Shown: positions 61,158 to 64,000 of the stretch, in pieces | Position numbering within the stretch: position 1 is the first letter of the stretch | Layout: each line of letters begins with the position of its first letter | Assembly (NCBI RefSeq): GCF_001668575.1 | Contig: NZ_LZMD01000046.1 | Span: 1-64,000, forward strand | Direction of reading: 5' to 3' | DNA length: 64,000 nt | Origin: Mycobacterium sp. 1164985.4 | GTDB lineage: Bacteria > Actinomycetota > Actinomycetes > Mycobacteriales > Mycobacteriaceae | Notes under the pieces: generated by a model | What the model saw: only the letters and a program-made list of their open reading frames with translations | What the model was told of the DNA's origin: nothing | The model's database searches: none | Position numbers and translations under genes: made by a program

Positions 61158-62282
61158 TTACTTTCGCGGCAGGCCCAGCAGGCGCTCGGCGATGATGTTG
61201 CGCTGAATCTCGTTGGTACCCGCGTAGATCGGTCCGCCGAGGGAGAAGAGCAACCCTTCGGTCCAGTTGTCGACCAGTTCGGCGTCGGGACCGCGCATGT
61301 CCAGGGCGGTCTGGTGAATGGCTACGTCGAGGTCGGACCAGAACACCTTGGTCACACTCGACTCGGCGCCCAGTTCGCCACCCGCAGCCACGCGGGTCAC
61401 CGTGCCGAACGTGTGCAGCCGGTAGGCCTGTGCCTTGATCCAGGCGTCGGCGACCCGGTCGGCGATCGCGGGGTCGGGCTTTTGTTTCCACTGCGACACA
61501 AGACGTTCTGCAGGCGCGAGGAAACGGGCCGGGCTTCGCAGCGACATTCCGCGCTCGTTGCTCGACGTGCTCATCGCCGCGCGCCAGCCCTCGTGCACCT
61601 CGCCGATGACGTCGTTGTCGGGCACGAAGACGTCGTCGAGGAAGATCTCACCGAAGCCGGTGTCGCCTCCCAGCTGTGCGATCGGGCGGACCGTGACGCC
61701 GTCGGCCTTGAGGTCGAACATGAAGTAGGTCAGCCCGCGATGGCGTTCGGCTTCCGGGTCGGACCGGAACAACCCGAACGCACGCTCGCCGAACGGCGCG
61801 CGTGAGCTCCAGATCTTCTGCCCGTTGAGCAGCCAACCGCCGTCGGTCTTGGTCGCCGTCGACCGCAGCGAAGCCAGATCGCTGCCCGACTCGGGCTCCG
61901 ACCAGGCCTGAGCCCAGATCTCCTCGCCGCTGGCCATTTTCGACAGGATTCGGTCGAGTTGTTCCTCGGTGCCGTGCGCGAACAGCGTGGGAGCCAGCAT
62001 CGACGTGCCGTTGGCGCTGGCGCGGCCGGGGGCGCCGGCGCGGAAGTACTCCTCCTCGTAGACCACCCACTGCAGCAGGCTGGCGTCGCGGCCGCCGTAC
62101 TTCTCCGGCCAGGTGATCACCGACAATCCGGCATCGTAGAGCACCTTGTCCCAGCGGCGGTGCTGCTCGAAACCTTCGGCGGTGTCGTAGGACTTCGTGG
62201 GGAACGAGTCTCGGTTCCGGGCGAGGAACTCGCGCACCTCGGCCTGGAACTCGAGTGTGGCGTCGTCGAAATTCAGGTCCAT
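61158..62282 (-). CDS. fadE31: acyl-CoA dehydrogenase FadE31
   Basis: A full-length acyl-CoA dehydrogenase (374 residues) with WSEPESGSDLASLRS and WLLNGQKIWSSRAPF (flavin and substrate loops) and GGPIYAGTNEIQRNIIAERLLGLPRK at the C-terminus. In M. tuberculosis FadE31 supplies the catalytic partner for FadE32 and FadE33 in cholesterol ring degradation. ATG at 62282 overlaps the fadD3 stop (ATGA); an in-frame extension into fadD3 is rejected. Confidence 0.92.
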   Translation of the reverse strand: MDLNFDDATLEFQAEVREFLARNRDSFPTKSYDTAEGFEQHRRWDKVLYDAGLSVITWPEKYGGRDASLLQWVVYEEEYFRAGAPGRASANGTSMLAPTLFAHGTEEQLDRILSKMASGEEIWAQAWSEPESGSDLASLRSTATKTDGGWLLNGQKIWSSRAPFGERAFGLFRSDPEAERHRGLTYFMFDLKADGVTVRPIAQLGGDTGFGEIFLDDVFVPDNDVIGEVHEGWRAAMSTSSNERGMSLRSPARFLAPAERLVSQWKQKPDPAIADRVADAWIKAQAYRLHTFGTVTRVAAGGELGAESSVTKVFWSDLDVAIHQTALDMRGPDAELVDNWTEGLLFSLGGPIYAGTNEIQRNIIAERLLGLPRK

Positions 62283-63862
62283 CAGGAAGATCCGGCCCTC
62301 TCGCGCAGCTGTGGTTTGAGTACCTTGCCCCCGGCGTTCCGTGGCAACGCATCCAGGAACTCCACCGATCGGGGAGCCTTGAAGTTCGCCAAATGTTGCC
62401 GGGTGTAGGCGATTACGGCTTCTTGGTCGAGTGCGGTGCCGGGTTTCAGAACGACGTAAGCCTTGCCGACCTCGCCGAGCCGATCGTCCGGCACGCCGAT
62501 CACGGCAGCTTCGGCGACGCCGTCCAGCCGTGCCAGCACCTGCTCGATCTCGGCCGGATAGACGTTGAACCCGCCGCATATGTACATGTCCTTGAGACGG
62601 TCGGTGATGCGCAGGTTGCCGTTATCGTCGACGGTGCCGACATCGCCCGTGTGCAGCCAGCCCTCGGGGTCGATGGCCGCAGCGGTGGATTCGGGGTCGT
62701 CGAGGTAACCCAGCATCACGTTCGGACCGCGCAGCAGCACCTCGCCCGTGCTCGAATCTTCACCGTTCAGCCCGCCTCCGTCGATGCGCAGTTCGAAATC
62801 GGCAATGGGGCGTCCGGACGTGGTGGCCACGGTGACCGCGTCGTCGTCGGGACGGCACATCGTGCCGAAACCGCTCGCCTCGGTGAGGCCGTAGGCGGTC
62901 AGCACGATGTCGATGTCGAGTTCGGTCTGCATACGCTCGATCAACACGACCGGGATCGTGGCGGCACCGGTGACCGCGAACCGCAGCGAGCTCAGGTCGT
63001 AGTCGGCGCGCTTGGGATGGTCGAGCAGCGTCTGGTAGATCGTCGGCGGTCCCGGCAGCACGGTGATGCGGTGCTCCTGCACGGCGGCCATCGTCTTCTC
63101 GGGATCGAACGTCAGCTGGGGGATGAGCGTGGCGCCGGTCTGCAGGCAGGCGAGGATGCCCGCCTTGTATCCGAAGTTGTGGAAGAACGGGTTGATGCAC
63201 AGATAGCGGTCGTCGCTGGTGAGCCGGCCGCACTCGGCCCAGGCCGCGGGGGCGTCGAGCGACTGCCGGTGCGCGCACAGCGCGCCCTTGCTGCGGCCGG
63301 TGGTGCCCGAGGTGAACAGGATGTCGGACACGTCGTCGGGTTGTACCGCGGCGGCGCGGGTGTCCACCGCATCCAGGTCGGTGCCGGCGGCGATGAAGTC
63401 GTCCCAGGTGCCGTCGTCCTTCTCGATCGGCACCCGGACCACGTGGCGTAGCTGCGGGAGGGCGGCGCGGTCGATGGAGGCGGCCTTATCGGCGCCGAGG
63501 AACTCACCCGATGCGAACAGCAACGGCGCCCCGGTGCGGGACAAGATGTCGGTGGCCTCGCTCGCGGTGTAGCGCGTATTGAGCGGGACGACGACCCCGC
63601 CCGCGTAGTGGGTGCCCAAACAGGCGACGACCCAGTGCCACGTATTCGGCGACCAGATGGCGACGCGATCACCGGCCGTGATACCGAGGGCGATCATGGC
63701 TGCGGCCGCCCTGCGGACCTCGTCGCGCAGCTGCGCGAAGGTGAAGGTGCGACCATCTGTGACCAGCGCATCGTGGTCGGAGAACCGGTCGGCGATCCGG
63801 TCGAGGACCCCGGGGATGGTCCGCCGATCGTCCCCTGGCCTTCGGCCGTGGCCCCACGTCAT
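62282..63862 (-). CDS. fadD3: HIP-CoA ligase FadD3
   Basis: Activates the C/D-ring propionate (HIP) with CoA, the first step of HIP degradation. The 526-residue adenylate-forming enzyme has P-loop FTSGTTGRSKGAL, AYGLTEASGFG, GEVLLRGPNVMLGYLDDPE, HTGDVGTVDDNGNLRITDRLKDMYICGGFNVYPAEIE and the catalytic Lys in RNAGGKVLKPQL. ATG at 63862 has GAGGAG 6 nt upstream; an ATG six codons earlier is less likely. The KstR2 box lies 18 bp upstream. Confidence 0.94.
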   Translation of the reverse strand: MTWGHGRRPGDDRRTIPGVLDRIADRFSDHDALVTDGRTFTFAQLRDEVRRAAAAMIALGITAGDRVAIWSPNTWHWVVACLGTHYAGGVVVPLNTRYTASEATDILSRTGAPLLFASGEFLGADKAASIDRAALPQLRHVVRVPIEKDDGTWDDFIAAGTDLDAVDTRAAAVQPDDVSDILFTSGTTGRSKGALCAHRQSLDAPAAWAECGRLTSDDRYLCINPFFHNFGYKAGILACLQTGATLIPQLTFDPEKTMAAVQEHRITVLPGPPTIYQTLLDHPKRADYDLSSLRFAVTGAATIPVVLIERMQTELDIDIVLTAYGLTEASGFGTMCRPDDDAVTVATTSGRPIADFELRIDGGGLNGEDSSTGEVLLRGPNVMLGYLDDPESTAAAIDPEGWLHTGDVGTVDDNGNLRITDRLKDMYICGGFNVYPAEIEQVLARLDGVAEAAVIGVPDDRLGEVGKAYVVLKPGTALDQEAVIAYTRQHLANFKAPRSVEFLDALPRNAGGKVLKPQLRERAGSS

Positions 63863-63880
63863 CGAATGCTCCTCTAACAA

Positions 63881-63894
63881 AGCAAGTGCTTGGT
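63881..63894. promoter_or_regulatory. KstR2 operator between fadD3 and fadE30
   Basis: AGCAAGTGCTTGGT matches the KstR2 consensus ANCAAGNNCTTGNT at every fixed position. It sits in the 48-bp divergent gap and overlaps the candidate fadE30 -10 TAGGTT (63894-63899). KstR2, which responds to HIP-CoA, is not encoded in this window. Confidence 0.92.
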
Positions 63895-63910
63895 AGGTTA
63901 GCCTACAAGG

Positions 63911-64000
63911 GTGATTGAGGTCGAGGAGTTCCGGGCCGAGGTCCGTGACTGGCTTGCTGCCAACCTCGTCGGCGAGTACGCCGCGCTCAAGGGGCTCGGC
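63911..64000 (+). CDS. fadE30: acyl-CoA dehydrogenase FadE30, 5' end only
   Basis: The window ends 30 codons into this gene. The visible residues, EVEEFRAEVRDWLAANLVGE followed by YAALKGLG, match the start of M. tuberculosis FadE30 (Rv3560c), an acyl-CoA dehydrogenase of HIP degradation. It is divergent from fadD3 as in M. tuberculosis. GTG at 63911 is preceded by AAGG. Confidence 0.85.
   Translation, partial: MIEVEEFRAEVRDWLAANLVGEYAALKGLG

Overview
This 64 kb window is high-GC actinobacterial chromosome. Gene content and order match the region of the Mycobacterium tuberculosis genome running roughly from ftsH/folE (Rv3610c/Rv3609c) to fadD3/fadE30 (Rv3561/Rv3560c). PE/PPE genes are absent, and genes typical of free-living species are present (a cobalt transporter under a cobalamin riboswitch, a zinc ABC transporter, a ketone-body cassette). 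This suggests a rapidly growing environmental Mycobacterium (Mycolicibacterium). These assignments come from recalled protein similarity and visible motifs; no database search was run.

Layout. (1) 74-2825, minus strand: epoxide hydrolase, zinc alcohol dehydrogenase and SIMPL lipoprotein, tightly packed. (2) 3042-12718, plus strand: a long run of housekeeping genes, ftsH then folE-folP-folB-folK, two conserved membrane proteins, a DUF2520 protein, panC-panD and coaX. Many share overlapping stop and start codons. (3) lysS, lsr2 and clpC1 follow, closed by a strong terminator at 17614. (4) A cobalamin riboswitch precedes cbtB-cbtA and a histidine-phosphatase-like gene. (5) 19400-28719: lpqF, heme-degrading mhuD, an alpha/beta hydrolase, a GlxA-type AraC regulator, mutY and canB (divergent with overlapping start codons), a secreted-domain protein, disA, radA and lpqE. 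(6) 29048-32418: carD, ispF, cysS and rlmB. The ispD gene that normally lies between carD and ispF is absent. (7) 32415-41250: arsB-like permease with an MBL-fold protein, a FhuF-like protein, bluB-pxpA, a zinc ABC transporter behind a Zur-like operator, a LacI regulator and otsB.

(8) From 41253 the window is a sterol catabolism locus. The regulator kstR, fadE34, a secreted Rv3572-like protein, kshB and the hsaA-hsaD-hsaC-hsaB operon break down rings A/B, and KstR boxes sit in both divergent intergenic regions. From 58094 to the end, an aminotransferase, fadE33-fadE32-fadE31-fadD3 and the start of fadE30 handle the C/D-ring propionate fragment; a perfect KstR2 box lies between fadD3 and fadE30. 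Between these halves, where nat would be expected in M. tuberculosis, lie a monoglyceride-lipase-like gene, a 3-hydroxybutyrate/acetoacetate cassette (LysR, MHS transporter, SDR dehydrogenase, acetoacetyl-CoA synthetase), a 13E12-type HNH protein and an MFS exporter.

No tRNA, rRNA, CRISPR array, insertion sequence or prophage gene was seen. The most interesting signals are the ispD gap, a 24-nt direct repeat in the hsaA leader, the riboswitch-cbtBA-phosphatase unit, a 21-bp palindrome in front of lpqE, a long hairpin spanning two convergent gene ends, and the ketone-body cassette embedded in the cholesterol locus.
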